Below, piece by piece: positions 18,383 through 27,469 of a DNA stretch of 64,000 nt (within the stretch, counting starts at the first letter, position 1; every line of letters begins with the position of its first letter). The DNA is from Flavobacterium frigidimaris. Its GTDB lineage: Bacteria; Bacteroidota; Bacteroidia; Flavobacteriales; Flavobacteriaceae. The translations under genes and the position numbers were made by a program. Where the stretch lies: assembly GCA_900129595.1 (NCBI GenBank), contig FQWG01000012.1, positions 1 to 64,000 of the forward strand. The letters are read 5' to 3'. The notes under the pieces are model-generated. The model ran no database searches. It was not told the DNA's origin and was given only the letters and a program-made list of their open reading frames with translations.

Positions 18383-18497
18383 GTTTACAATGCAAACAAC
18401 AGCTTACATGATTTAATTCAAATATTACATTATAAACTACTGTTAATTATACAATTAGATTTTATTTTTCTGTAAGGAATTCAGACATCTTATGAAG

Positions 18498-18505
18498 TAG
18501 ATTTG
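18498..18505 (+). promoter_or_regulatory. Candidate -7 box for the small charged-protein genes
   Basis: TAGATTTG fully matches TAnnTTTG, 30 bp before the ATG at 18536. The -33 region is AT-rich without a clear TTG at the right distance. Confidence 0.4.
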
Positions 18506-18535
18506 TATCTAACGAACCGTTAAAAAATTACTATC

Positions 18536-18682
18536 ATGAAAAATACAGATCAGAAAAACAGCAGTACGGCAACTTCAGGTGCAAAGTCAGTGGATAAAAA
18601 AATAGACAAGAAAGAAACCTCTCCAAAAAGAGAAGTAAAACATAATCCGAACGACGACAAGAAGCCTTCGGTAAAAAAATAA
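18536..18682 (+). CDS. Small lysine-rich protein
   Basis: A 48-aa, strongly basic, probably disordered protein (MKNTDQKNSSTATSGAKSV, then many Lys, ending KKPSVKK). An ATG start and a promoter-like box upstream support it as a gene, and it is followed after 22 bp by a gene for an equally charged but acidic protein. No family recognised. Such small hydrophilic proteins are often stress-induced in this group; that is inference. Confidence 0.6.
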   Translation: MKNTDQKNSSTATSGAKSVDKKIDKKETSPKREVKHNPNDDKKPSVKK

Positions 18683-18704
18683 TTAATTATAAAGTATACT
18701 AACT

Positions 18705-19049
18705 ATGGAAAATCAAAACAATCAAAATTACGATCATCAAAATCGTGATTTTAATCAGGACTTAGATACTCTTATTGATAAAGAAAACGCCAATCAGGAC
18801 AGCAAATATCATAATCAGGAGGATTTTATAGATGATGTCAATCATCAGACAAACGATTATAACCGCAATGAATTAAATCCGGGAGAAGAACCTATACTTA
18901 ACGGAGAGGATCAGATTACAAATGATGAAGAGGATGAAGATCCGGATGATGACCATGACAATGATCAAGAAGACCTGAAAGACATTGAGGAAGATTTAGA
19001 CGAGGTGTCACACGATCCTTTTCCAAGCACGAATCCCGGAAATTTCTAG
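18705..19049 (+). CDS. Acidic, asparagine-rich hydrophilic protein
   Basis: A 114-aa protein with no hydrophobic segment: an Asn/Gln-rich first half (ENQNNQNYDHQNRDFNQ) and a second half of Asp/Glu runs (NDEEDEDPDDDHDNDQEDL). It is expected to be intrinsically disordered. It lies 22 bp after the basic small gene and is followed by a terminator, so the two make one transcript. No function can be assigned. Confidence 0.75.
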   Translation: MENQNNQNYDHQNRDFNQDLDTLIDKENANQDSKYHNQEDFIDDVNHQTNDYNRNELNPGEEPILNGEDQITNDEEDEDPDDDHDNDQEDLKDIEEDLDEVSHDPFPSTNPGNF

Positions 19050-19072
19050 CCATTATGACATATTTTAATTAG

Positions 19073-19109
19073 ATAACCTTTAAAGATTTGAACTTAACGG
19101 TTATTTTTT
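19073..19109 (+). terminator. Terminator of the small charged-protein operon
   Basis: ATAACC (19073-19078) pairs with GGTTAT (19099-19104) and is followed by a run of T. Confidence 0.6.
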
Positions 19110-19241
19110 GTAAATTCAATTTTGATATGAAATTTTATAATAAAAAAGTAAAACTATATAATTTTTCTAATTGTGAATGAAGTAATTTTAAATTATTGGT
19201 TTTAAACAAATTAAAATCGATTAAGAAAAAGTATTTGTATC

Positions 19242-19640
19242 ATGGATATCACAATTCAACTCGTCTGGTTATTTGTTCTGGCTATTCCGATAGCCTGCAT
19301 CAGCTGGACTGTTACGCATGAAGAAATATTTAAGGAACCTCGTGAATGGTGTGTAAAACATTCTAAAAATGACAGGACTATACTGTCCCGAAAGGTTTTT
19401 TATCTTTTTACCTGCGAATATTGTTTTAGCCACTACGTAACAATTGCCTTCTTGATCCTTTGTAATTATAAACTTTTGCTAAATGATTGGCGTGGCTACA
19501 TTTTGGCAGGATTTTCGCTTGTTTTTATAGCTAATGTATATATGAGCCTTTTTGCCTTATTAAGACAAGCTATTAAAAAAGAAAAAGTAGAAATCGAAAA
19601 AATAGAGAACGAAACAGATAGTGAAAAGCTATCTACATAA
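19242..19640 (+). CDS. Small membrane protein with CxxC
   Basis: A 132-aa inner-membrane protein with about three spans (residues 5-25, 62-80, 86-108) and a charged C-terminal tail rich in Lys/Glu (KKEKVEIEKIENE). Between spans is FTCEYCFSHYV, a Cys-x-x-Cys that could bind metal or form a disulfide. No family is recognised with confidence. It is followed after 29 bp by a small glycine/alanine-rich gene. Confidence 0.75.
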   Translation: MDITIQLVWLFVLAIPIACISWTVTHEEIFKEPREWCVKHSKNDRTILSRKVFYLFTCEYCFSHYVTIAFLILCNYKLLLNDWRGYILAGFSLVFIANVYMSLFALLRQAIKKEKVEIEKIENETDSEKLST

Positions 19641-19669
19641 AGAAAGTACAACTAAATAAATTAAAACTC

Positions 19670-19951
19670 ATGGAAAATTTAAATTTTATAGATCCACTAT
19701 TGCACGGAATTACACCCGAAAAAACAAACAACAAAATACCTAACCTTTCTGCTAAACAACTGGCTTGCGCGGGAGTAAGTTCTCTTATAGTGGGCGCTGT
19801 TTTAAAGAAAGCGGGACAAAACAAAGCTGCAGCTCTTATAGGCGGACTTGCTTTACCATTCTTAGCTTCAGCGGCTTACAAACAATTTACAAAAGTTTCT
19901 AAAGCAAAAAAAGAGCTTACAGATAGTAGTGGTATCGAATACAATCACTAA
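19670..19951 (+). CDS. Small protein with a Gly/Ala-rich hydrophobic stretch
   Basis: A 93-aa protein. The hydrophobic Ala/Gly-rich part (LACAGVSSLIVGAVLKKAGQNKAAALIGGLALPFLASAA, residues about 31-69) could make one or two short helices at the membrane, followed by a basic Lys-rich tail. Not recognised. It is probably in one transcript with the preceding membrane protein. Confidence 0.65.
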   Translation: MENLNFIDPLLHGITPEKTNNKIPNLSAKQLACAGVSSLIVGAVLKKAGQNKAAALIGGLALPFLASAAYKQFTKVSKAKKELTDSSGIEYNH

Positions 19952-20002
19952 CTTAGTGCTTCAGATTAAAACAAACAATCACACAAAGAAATATTGGTCA
20001 GT

Positions 20003-20056
20003 CAGGAATTCCCGAATTATGCTACATCATCAGCTATAAAGATTCGTGAATTCCTG
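20003..20056. repeat. Inverted repeat, GAATTC family
   Basis: Arms of 15 bp, 20003-20017 and 20042-20056, match with one mismatch. The arm words resemble the perfect repeat at 41308-41366. Confidence 0.7.
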
Positions 20057-20080
20057 GCTTTTTCAATTTTTTGACAATAA

Positions 20081-20107
20081 AAAAAGCCTAATATTTTAGG
20101 CTTTTTT
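20081..20107. terminator. Bidirectional terminator
   Basis: AAAAAGCCTAA and its complement form an 11-bp stem with a TATT loop between convergent genes, with T-runs on both strands. Confidence 0.88.
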
Positions 20108-20132
20108 GCATTTTTTAAAATTCAGTTTTACA

Positions 20133-20537
20133 TTATTTTTTTACCGGATTTTTTATGGTATCCAAGTGAACGGGATTTGCCGTAGGATCTGAAACTACTT
20201 TTGTAGTGTTAGGCTGTTGCTTTTTTCCTAAACTTGCTTTTTGAACCGTGTTTTTATTTTTAGGGTGTTCAACATTTTTTATTGTATCAACATGTAACGG
20301 ATGAGCTGTAGGATCTGATACAATCTTGGTAGTATTGACTTGCTGTTTTTTACCCGTTCCTAATTTTTCAGACTTGCTTTTCTTAGCAACAGCCTGATTC
20401 TTTACTGTATCAATTTCTTTTGGATTCGCTGTTGGGTCTGATACTATTTTGGTGGTATTCTTTTTTTGTGACGTTTGCTGGGCCATTACGGTTCCTGTAA
20501 AAAGGACCACGACACAAGCTAAAAATAAATTTTTCAT
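20133..20537 (-). CDS. Exported three-repeat protein (NTTKIVSDPTANP repeats)
   Basis: A 134-aa protein with a signal peptide (cleavage after VMA-Q, residue 19). The mature part is three copies, about 40 residues apart, of a unit NTTK(I/V)VSDPTA(N/H)P followed by a short variable piece and D-T-(I/V)-K-N. The units are joined by Lys-rich linkers (KKQQ). It is basic and has no cysteine. The repeat family is unknown to me; function is unassigned. Confidence 0.75.
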   Translation of the reverse strand: MKNLFLACVVVLFTGTVMAQQTSQKKNTTKIVSDPTANPKEIDTVKNQAVAKKSKSEKLGTGKKQQVNTTKIVSDPTAHPLHVDTIKNVEHPKNKNTVQKASLGKKQQPNTTKVVSDPTANPVHLDTIKNPVKK

Positions 20538-20652
20538 AATGTTTGATTTTAAATTAATAATGGGGTAATTACATCAACCAATTTCAATTTAAAGCACACA
20601 TCTGAATCACCTACTTCAATCAAAATCAATTTATAAGCGCATATTAGTCGGA

Positions 20653-21027
20653 TTATTTTATTTCTATATTTCCTTCGGCCCAATTCAGGGCTTTATTGAA
20701 ATCCAGCTTTTTGAAACCTTTGAATTCTCCGGGAACCACAAAACTAAATCCGTTAGTAAAAGTGATTATTTCTTCAGAGTCGGTAACGATAGCTGCTCTT
20801 TTCCATTTTCCGAGATGTTTTAATCCAAGTAATGCATCCTGCAGCCATGCTCCGGCAGTAAAATTCTGAATATCGGTATCTAAAACCAATAAAAAATTGA
20901 TTTCATTGGTTTGCTTTACCAGATGTTCTACAGCAGGAACAACGGCTGTTAGAAAATCTTCTTTCGTTACTTCTGCTAAAGCTCTAAAAGCTACAATATT
21001 GTCTGTAGTGTCAATTTGATGTATCAT
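20653..21027 (-). CDS. SpoIIAA/STAS-like protein
   Basis: A 124-aa cytoplasmic protein of the SpoIIAA-like (PF11964) group: an N-terminal NIVAFRALAEVTKEDF strand-helix, NFLLVLDTDIQNFTAGAWLQDALLGLKHLGKWKRAAIVTD core, and a C-terminal KALNWAEGNI ending. Members are anti-sigma-antagonist-like STAS folds found widely without a known partner. No kinase or sigma gene is adjacent. Confidence 0.82.
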   Translation of the reverse strand: MIHQIDTTDNIVAFRALAEVTKEDFLTAVVPAVEHLVKQTNEINFLLVLDTDIQNFTAGAWLQDALLGLKHLGKWKRAAIVTDSEEIITFTNGFSFVVPGEFKGFKKLDFNKALNWAEGNIEIK

Positions 21028-21265
21028 TTTATTTTATTTTTTGAGTTGTTGCTAAGGGTGTTTTTATTCTGTTGATTTTCAACACATAATATAAAAACAA
21101 CTCTCAAATTTAATTCTAGAATGGGTTTTAAGTGTTATATCTTCTCAATGGATTTTTATAGAATTTGAAGATTGTTTTTTTGAAGGTTCAAAGAGACAGA
21201 GTTGCAAGGGGCAAAGGTTTGTAAATTAAGATACAAATCTTATTTTATGTAGCTCAATGGCTTAG
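21028..21265. other. Non-coding stretch upstream of the STAS-like gene
   Basis: AT-rich spacer with no gene, no long repeat and no clear TAnnTTTG box that I could support. With the following terminator it makes a 300-bp gap. Confidence 0.5.
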
Positions 21266-21297
21266 ATAAAAAAAGCCTGCTTCTTTCGAAACAGGCT
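21266..21297 (-). terminator. Terminator of the ECF-SusCD operon
   Basis: AGCCTG (21274-21279) pairs with CAGGCT (21292-21297) around a 12-base loop. On the minus strand a run of seven T follows. It lies 31 bp past the SusD stop. Confidence 0.75.
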
Positions 21298-21327
21298 CTT
21301 GTAAAAAAAATAAACTAACACAAAACT

Positions 21328-23100
21328 TTAATTGTAACCTTCGTTTTGTTTGAACACTTTTTGATCGATAACCGTTTGTGGAATTGGAAAAGCTCTTCTA
21401 AAGGGTTGAGAAGCAGCTTTTGCAGTTCCTGGTAAATCAAATTTTCCAAAACGAATACTTTGAGGTCTTCTTTGTAATTCCCAGTACAATTCGAAGCCTA
21501 ATTCTTTATATAATTGCTGTGAGTCTAAAGACGTAAGGGCTTTTCCCGGAGCATTTGCAAATAATGATTCTCTTTTTCTGCTTGTACGCAATTTATTAAG
21601 ATCGATCATGGCAAGACCTGAATTTCCTTTTCTAAAATAAGCCTCAGCTCTCATGGCGTAAATTCCACCTAAACGGAATAACGGAATATCCACATTACTG
21701 TTACCATTTCCTCCTTCTGGATCAAATTCATATTTAAAAACACGAGCTCCCTGATTGATTTCGTTTTGAGCAAAAACAGATTTAGTAGGGTCAGCAAATG
21801 TTAAGGTTGGAGTAAAATTCATCCTTGTACCGGTACTTTTTTCCATTACTAATGGAGAAACTTTGATACGGTTACCTACCATTTCAAGAGATCCTGAAGC
21901 GAGTAATATTGGTCCGTATTGAAGTCCGGCCTGAATTCCTCTGTTAAAATGGAACCATGGCAATGCCGGGCTGCTTTTAGGTACAATGTCCGTTGCAGGA
22001 ACACTTACATCTGTTCCGTCGTTCATAAACCAGGTACCATCAGCATATTGGTAATGCTGCTCGAATCTTGGATCATCGTGATTGCCATCCCAGGTTGCAT
22101 AAAATTCCGGAGTTGTACACGCCGCATTTGTTCCTCTGTTTGCAGCAGATGTTCTCTGGTTACGCTCCATACACACATAAGCAAAACTGTTTGAACCATT
22201 ACGGATATAATCTATTTTTTGAGAAATGGCGAAAATAAGTTCTTTACCATTCTCGTTATCTCTCGCAAAGTTTTTGAAGAAATCACTTTCTAAACTGTAT
22301 TTTCCTGAATCGATTAGTAATGATGTATAATAAATAACGCGGTCCATATCTGTTCCTGTGCTTCCTGTTACTGCAGGCTCATTAAAATTGAATGCTGATG
22401 AAGCATTGTAACGGTCTTTAAATACAGCGCGATTCAAATACATGGTAGCTAAAAAAGCATAAGCGGCTTGTTTTGTAAATCTTCCGTGGTGTGTTCTTTG
22501 TGTACCAATGTCAGCTAAATTGGGTATTAAAGCTTCAACATCCGTGATTAATTGGTCAATCTGAGTCTCTGCTTTCAAAATTTGCAAAGGCGCCTCTACA
22601 TTCAGCGGATCTCTAAATGGTGCTTGTCCGTAAAGATCTAATGTTGTGTAGGTATAATAAGCCAAAAGCGCTTTGGATTCGGCCAGAAATAATGCCTTTT
22701 CAGGAAAAGTACTTTCTTGCCCTGACTTAATTGCAGTCAAAGAACGTGTGATTCCGTTGGTCAGTAAATCCCAGTTACCCACTATAATCGCATTGCTGGA
22801 CGTCCATGTAAATTCGTGCATGTCTCTCCATTTTCCACCGTCTCCCCAGTCACTTCCGCGCGTTGGTAAAATAGCTTCGTCTGTTGTATATTCCTGCATG
22901 GCAAAAACAGCACCGTGATCTGTAAAAGTTCCGTCTCCAAGCCTGTCATAAGCTGCAGCAAGTGCGCCTGCAGGATCTGTAGCGTCAGTTCCCAGTTTTT
23001 CATCTAGTACAACTTCATCAAGATCTGTACAGCTGTTTAATAGAAAAATAAAAGAGAATATTGTTAAAATTTTTATGCTAAAAAATGTCTTTGTCTTCAT
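21328..23100 (-). CDS. SusD/RagB-family outer-membrane lipoprotein
   Basis: Nutrient-binding lid of a SusCD importer, 590 aa. Lipobox LLNSC puts the lipid on Cys24. The family TPR-type helices are visible around residues 120-250 (LFLAESKALLAYYTYTTLDLYGQAPF), and the C-terminal RagB block RLGGIYAMRAEAYFRKGN followed by FELYWELQRRPQSIRFGKF. It starts 3 bp after SusC on the same transcript. Target glycan or other ligand cannot be read from sequence. Confidence 0.95.
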   Translation of the reverse strand: MKTKTFFSIKILTIFSFIFLLNSCTDLDEVVLDEKLGTDATDPAGALAAAYDRLGDGTFTDHGAVFAMQEYTTDEAILPTRGSDWGDGGKWRDMHEFTWTSSNAIIVGNWDLLTNGITRSLTAIKSGQESTFPEKALFLAESKALLAYYTYTTLDLYGQAPFRDPLNVEAPLQILKAETQIDQLITDVEALIPNLADIGTQRTHHGRFTKQAAYAFLATMYLNRAVFKDRYNASSAFNFNEPAVTGSTGTDMDRVIYYTSLLIDSGKYSLESDFFKNFARDNENGKELIFAISQKIDYIRNGSNSFAYVCMERNQRTSAANRGTNAACTTPEFYATWDGNHDDPRFEQHYQYADGTWFMNDGTDVSVPATDIVPKSSPALPWFHFNRGIQAGLQYGPILLASGSLEMVGNRIKVSPLVMEKSTGTRMNFTPTLTFADPTKSVFAQNEINQGARVFKYEFDPEGGNGNSNVDIPLFRLGGIYAMRAEAYFRKGNSGLAMIDLNKLRTSRKRESLFANAPGKALTSLDSQQLYKELGFELYWELQRRPQSIRFGKFDLPGTAKAASQPFRRAFPIPQTVIDQKVFKQNEGYN

Positions 23101-23103
23101 GTT

Positions 23104-26100
23104 TTATAATTTTAAAGTTGCTCCGAAACTGAACGTTCTCGAAGTTGGGTAACTAGCGTAATCAATACCAATAGATTGGTTTCCTCCGCTAGATTTCGGG
23201 CTGTTGATTAAAGGATCGTAACCTGAATAATGAGTAATGGTAAGTAAGTTTTGCCCTGTAATATAAAGTGTTAATCCGTTTAACCAGTTGACACCTTTCA
23301 AATCAAAATTATAACCAATACGAGCGGTATTCAATCTGATGAAATCTGATTTCTCTAAGAATAATGTTGATAAAATTGGCGAGTTTGCCGCATTTGCCCC
23401 AGATTCATAATAATTTGTTGCCACATTTCGGTCAGATGCAAGATTGTTGATGTTCAATGCATTCAGTCCTGTATTGTTCAACAAGTAACCTCCTGTTTGC
23501 CCAATGATAGAGAATGAAAATGTAAAGTTCTTGTATCTCATATCACTATTAAAACCGTAGTAAAATGTTGGCAAAGCTCCTTCGATAATAATTCTGTCGC
23601 TGTTATCAATTTTACCATCTCCGTTTTGATCTTTAAAAATGTTACCGCCTTTACTGTCAAATCCAATATGTTCTAACAAATAGAAGGAACCAGCTGCGTA
23701 ACCACTTTTGTAAATATTTGCATTTACTCCGGATTGTCCAGGCCCTGAAATTGTTCCTGTTAAGATTTCTGAAACCGGTAAGTCTTCAATTTTATTTTTT
23801 AATGTTGCACCGTTCATATCGATGTTCCATGTAAAATTCTTAGTATCCACTAATTTTGAACCTAACATAAACTCAAAACCTTTGTTCACGATTTTCCCGT
23901 CGATATTGGTCCATACAGTCGTAGTTGGTTTTAAAGGACTTGAAGGAACATTTAAGATGGCGTCTGTAGTGGTTTTATTGAAATAATCAAGAGTTCCGTA
24001 CAATTTGTCACCCCATAAATTAAAATCTAATCCTAAATTGAATTGTGTCACCACTTCCCATTTTAAATCAGGATTTGCTGTTCTGGTTACAGAAACTCCG
24101 TTTACCAGATTCAAATCATCGTATAAATAATATCCATCAGGACCGGATAGCGAATAACTTGCCTTAGTCAGTTTGTTCTGAACTTCCTGATTTCCTGTTT
24201 GTCCCCAGCTCGCTCTTAACTTTAAGTTGTTGATTGCTGTTACATTTTCTAAGAAATTTTCTTTAGAAATATTCCATCCTAATGCAGCTGACGGGAAATA
24301 ACCGTATTTGTTATTTTCACCAAAACGAGTCGAACCATCTGCTCTCATCGAAGCTGTCAGAAGATATTTATTGTTGAAAGTATAATTGACTCTTCCAAAG
24401 TAAGACTGCAGTTCATTCTCCTGAGCATAACCATTGGTTCCGGACTGTATTCCAGTAAACCCGGGATTAATCGATGGTTTGATACCCGCTCCCTGAGCAG
24501 CAATTCCGTCAATACTGAAACTTGTTCCTGATCTTTCAAACTTTTGATAAGAGAAACCACCTAAAACCTCTAATTTATGTTTTTCCAGCAATAAATTATA
24601 AGTCAGATAATGCTCAATTAAAGAGTTCTTAGAATCTAAATTATTCTGAACGTATTTTCCTTTTGGGTTCAAATCCGTTACGTTTGGATAAATGGTTGTG
24701 TTTCTTTCAGCTGTAGAACGGTCGATACCAATGTTTAATTTGTATTCTAATCCGTCAACTATTCTTAATGAAGCTTCAAGATTTCCTAAAACTCTCAGTG
24801 TACGGGTCTGATCCTCATAGATACTCAATAAGTAAGCGGGATTGTAATGCGCATTCATGTTAAAGTTGGTAAACTTTCCGTTAGCATCATAAACTGATCT
24901 TGTTGGGTTTGCCATTAAAGTATGGACAATCAACTGACCGTTTGAACCTCCGTCATCACTAGTAGGAACTCCGTCATCTTTGGTTTCACTAGCCGTAAGA
25001 TTCACTTTTACTTTTAAACGTTTGTTATCCAAAAACGATTCAGCAGCATTAATTCTACCCGACATACGTTTGAAATTACTGTTACGGATAATACCTTCCT
25101 GATCCATTTGTGCTACAGAAGCATAATAGTTTCCGGATTCTGTTTGTTTAGAAAAAGACAATGCATTGTTTTTTGTAACTGCCGTTCTGTAAATTACATC
25201 TTGCCAATCAGTATTTCCGCCATGATCAAAAGCTGGTTCTTTGATAGCGCTTCTGTATTGAGACGCGCTTAAAACATCGAGTTTATTAGCAACAGTAGAT
25301 AAACCTGTGTAGGTATCAAAAGTTAAAGTTCCCTCGCCTTTTGATCCTTTTTTAGTGGTAACCAAAACAACTCCGTTCGATCCTCTTGCACCGTAAATCG
25401 CTGCTGCAGAAGCGTCCTTAAGAACGGTAATCGATTCGATATCACTGCTGTTCAAAAAGTTCAAAGGATTTTTTGCTGATGAAGCTCCAAAACCAACGTT
25501 GCTTCCTGAAGGGCTCACGTCATCATTTGCCAGGGGAACACCGTCAACAACGAACAAAGGTGTACTTCCGCTTCTGATAGATCCAACCCCACGAATGGTT
25601 ACGTTTACTCCTGCTCCCGGTTCTCCACTTGTGCTTACAACACGAACTCCGGCCACTTTTCCCTGCAATAAATTATCAGGCGAAATCGTCACTCCCTGTT
25701 TAAAATTTGCTGCTTCAAGTTGTGTAACTGCTCCGGTAACATCTTTTTTAGATTGTTTACCATAACCTACAACCAAAACCTCATTCAACTCTGCTGTATT
25801 AGGCTCTAACTGAATTGTCATAAAACCATTCTGAATCGCAACTGTTTTAGTTTTATAACCCATGTACGAAACTTCGATCGTTTTACCCTCACCAACCGTA
25901 ATTTCAAATTCTCCGTCAAAATTAGAAACCGTCGAATTTGAAGAACTCGTTTCCATAACCGTTGCTCCGGGAATTGGCACTTTGTTTTCATCAAGAACTT
26001 TTCCTTTTACCTTTACTCTTACCACTGCATTATTGCTGACAGCTTTAGGTGAACTTGTTTTTTGAATTAAAACTAATTTGCCATTTATATTGTAATTGAA

Positions 26101-26388
26101 ATTGGCTTTTTTAGAAAGATCACTTAAAATTAAAGCAATCGATTCATTGGTATAATTTACTGTATAAGTGGTATTATCTGCAATAATGGCTTGTCCATAA
26201 CTAAATTTATAGTCCGTTTGAGCACTTAGCTTTGAAAATATAGAAACAAGTGTAGCTTTTTCTATTTTATTTTTTACTTTTGATTCTCCAGGGAAATTAG
26301 TTTTACTGTAACCGCTTTGCACGGCCAGTAACGCTAGTACTAAAAAGACGATTCTCTTTAGATTTAAATAGGTAAGTTTAAAATACAT
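23104..26388 (-). CDS. SusC/RagA TonB-dependent transporter with STN signalling domain
   Basis: Outer-membrane importer of 1094 aa. After a signal sequence comes a secretin/TonB short N-terminal (STN) domain (about residues 50-110, ATLVSIFSKLSAQTDYKFSYG, ending LVLIQK), which talks to FecR. Then follow the carboxypeptidase-like beta-sandwich (VKGKVLDENKVPIPGATVMET, about 125-205), the TonB box and plug (LNEVLVVGYGKQSKKDVTGAV, LKDASAAAIYGARGSNGVVLVTT) and the barrel to the C-terminal FGATLKL. The STN domain together with the FecR and ECF genes upstream means transport and transcription are coupled. Confidence 0.96.
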   Translation of the reverse strand: MYFKLTYLNLKRIVFLVLALLAVQSGYSKTNFPGESKVKNKIEKATLVSIFSKLSAQTDYKFSYGQAIIADNTTYTVNYTNESIALILSDLSKKANFNYNINGKLVLIQKTSSPKAVSNNAVVRVKVKGKVLDENKVPIPGATVMETSSSNSTVSNFDGEFEITVGEGKTIEVSYMGYKTKTVAIQNGFMTIQLEPNTAELNEVLVVGYGKQSKKDVTGAVTQLEAANFKQGVTISPDNLLQGKVAGVRVVSTSGEPGAGVNVTIRGVGSIRSGSTPLFVVDGVPLANDDVSPSGSNVGFGASSAKNPLNFLNSSDIESITVLKDASAAAIYGARGSNGVVLVTTKKGSKGEGTLTFDTYTGLSTVANKLDVLSASQYRSAIKEPAFDHGGNTDWQDVIYRTAVTKNNALSFSKQTESGNYYASVAQMDQEGIIRNSNFKRMSGRINAAESFLDNKRLKVKVNLTASETKDDGVPTSDDGGSNGQLIVHTLMANPTRSVYDANGKFTNFNMNAHYNPAYLLSIYEDQTRTLRVLGNLEASLRIVDGLEYKLNIGIDRSTAERNTTIYPNVTDLNPKGKYVQNNLDSKNSLIEHYLTYNLLLEKHKLEVLGGFSYQKFERSGTSFSIDGIAAQGAGIKPSINPGFTGIQSGTNGYAQENELQSYFGRVNYTFNNKYLLTASMRADGSTRFGENNKYGYFPSAALGWNISKENFLENVTAINNLKLRASWGQTGNQEVQNKLTKASYSLSGPDGYYLYDDLNLVNGVSVTRTANPDLKWEVVTQFNLGLDFNLWGDKLYGTLDYFNKTTTDAILNVPSSPLKPTTTVWTNIDGKIVNKGFEFMLGSKLVDTKNFTWNIDMNGATLKNKIEDLPVSEILTGTISGPGQSGVNANIYKSGYAAGSFYLLEHIGFDSKGGNIFKDQNGDGKIDNSDRIIIEGALPTFYYGFNSDMRYKNFTFSFSIIGQTGGYLLNNTGLNALNINNLASDRNVATNYYESGANAANSPILSTLFLEKSDFIRLNTARIGYNFDLKGVNWLNGLTLYITGQNLLTITHYSGYDPLINSPKSSGGNQSIGIDYASYPTSRTFSFGATLKL

Positions 26389-26430
26389 GATTTAAGTTAT
26401 TGGTTTTTTTACGATACTTAATTATAAATC

Positions 26431-26451
26431 GCAGTTGTTCTCAGCAACTGC
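26431..26451. other. Hairpin between fecR-like and susC-like genes
   Basis: GCAGTTG (26431-26437) pairs with CAACTGC (26445-26451). The T-run follows on the plus strand, so it is a terminator shape for the opposite direction. For the minus-strand transcript it is a stem without U-tract and could be a processing or stability element. Confidence 0.5.
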
Positions 26452-26462
26452 TTTTTTTGTTT

Positions 26463-27386
26463 TTAATCTACTTTTACTATTTCGCCATAAACTTTGAATT
26501 TTAGGTTTGTGATGTAATTAATTTGTTGTAAAACATTCTCTAATGATGCGTCCTTCTTTATGAATACCGTTAATGGTGTTGCTAATACGTGTTCATTATT
26601 GTACTCAAATGAAACTCCGTATTTATATTGTAAAATCGTGATAACCTGCTGTAGTGTAGTTTGATTCAGCGTTACATCTGTATTGTACCAATTGACCAAA
26701 AATGCTTTATCTGCTTGTTGTTTGGTCAGTTTATGAGATTCAAACAAAGCTTCTTGGTTGGGAACCAAATCAACGCTTTGTCCTTTTCCGGAAACATTTA
26801 CTTTTCCGGTTACAACAATAACTTCGCATTTTGATTTTGAAAGCTGAATGTGAAATGATGTTCCCACAACTCTGGTTTTAATATCTCCCGAAGTAATGAT
26901 AAAAGGATGCTTTTTATCTTTGGCAACTTCAAAAAATGCATTTCCTTTTAATAGAGAAACTTTTCTCTCTTCTCCCTGAAATTTTTCAGGATATTGAAAT
27001 AATGAATTTGCTGCCAGATAAATTTTCGAGCCGTCACTTAATTGGATAGATTTGGGGGTATCTGACGTTTTAAATGATAATTGCTTTTCGGCTATAACAG
27101 TTGGTTTGAAATAAATTCCTAAACCAACAAGAAAAAGAATACTGGCAGCTGCCATATATTTTAAATAAGGATTGAAGGTTTTCTTCTTTCCTATTCTAAG
27201 TTGAATATTTTCATATATATTTTGAGAAACTTCATCAGGATTTCCCATCGAAATTTCATTCCAACTGGAATTTTGATATTCGTTTAAAGCAAAATCATTC
27301 AGTAAATTTTCTTCTGCCTGAGATGTTTTATTTCGGGTGCTTTTATCGACAAGATATTCTAAACTATGTTTGATCCTTTTTATCAT
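26463..27386 (-). CDS. FecR-family anti-sigma factor
   Basis: Transmembrane sigma regulator of 307 aa. A cytoplasmic N-terminal part (residues 1-72) binds the sigma factor, one span (YMAAASILFLVGLGIYF, about 77-93) crosses the membrane, and the periplasmic FecR domain (about 105-205, KSIQLSDGSKIYLAANS, GNAFFEVAKDKKHPFII) is followed by the DUF4974 domain (230-305) that meets the STN domain. It lies between the ECF sigma gene and susC, the usual order in this group. Confidence 0.95.
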   Translation of the reverse strand: MIKRIKHSLEYLVDKSTRNKTSQAEENLLNDFALNEYQNSSWNEISMGNPDEVSQNIYENIQLRIGKKKTFNPYLKYMAAASILFLVGLGIYFKPTVIAEKQLSFKTSDTPKSIQLSDGSKIYLAANSLFQYPEKFQGEERKVSLLKGNAFFEVAKDKKHPFIITSGDIKTRVVGTSFHIQLSKSKCEVIVVTGKVNVSGKGQSVDLVPNQEALFESHKLTKQQADKAFLVNWYNTDVTLNQTTLQQVITILQYKYGVSFEYNNEHVLATPLTVFIKKDASLENVLQQINYITNLKFKVYGEIVKVD

Positions 27387-27469
27387 AATACTTATTATTA
27401 CCAGTAAGTACCAGAAAGGCGAAATCGTACTATCGGGAAATATTATGAAACCGTTAACAGAAAGTTATC

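Noticed and set aside
25499..26065. Plus-strand frames rich in Pro/Ser inside the susC-like gene
   Set aside because: Antisense shadow of conserved transporter sequence.
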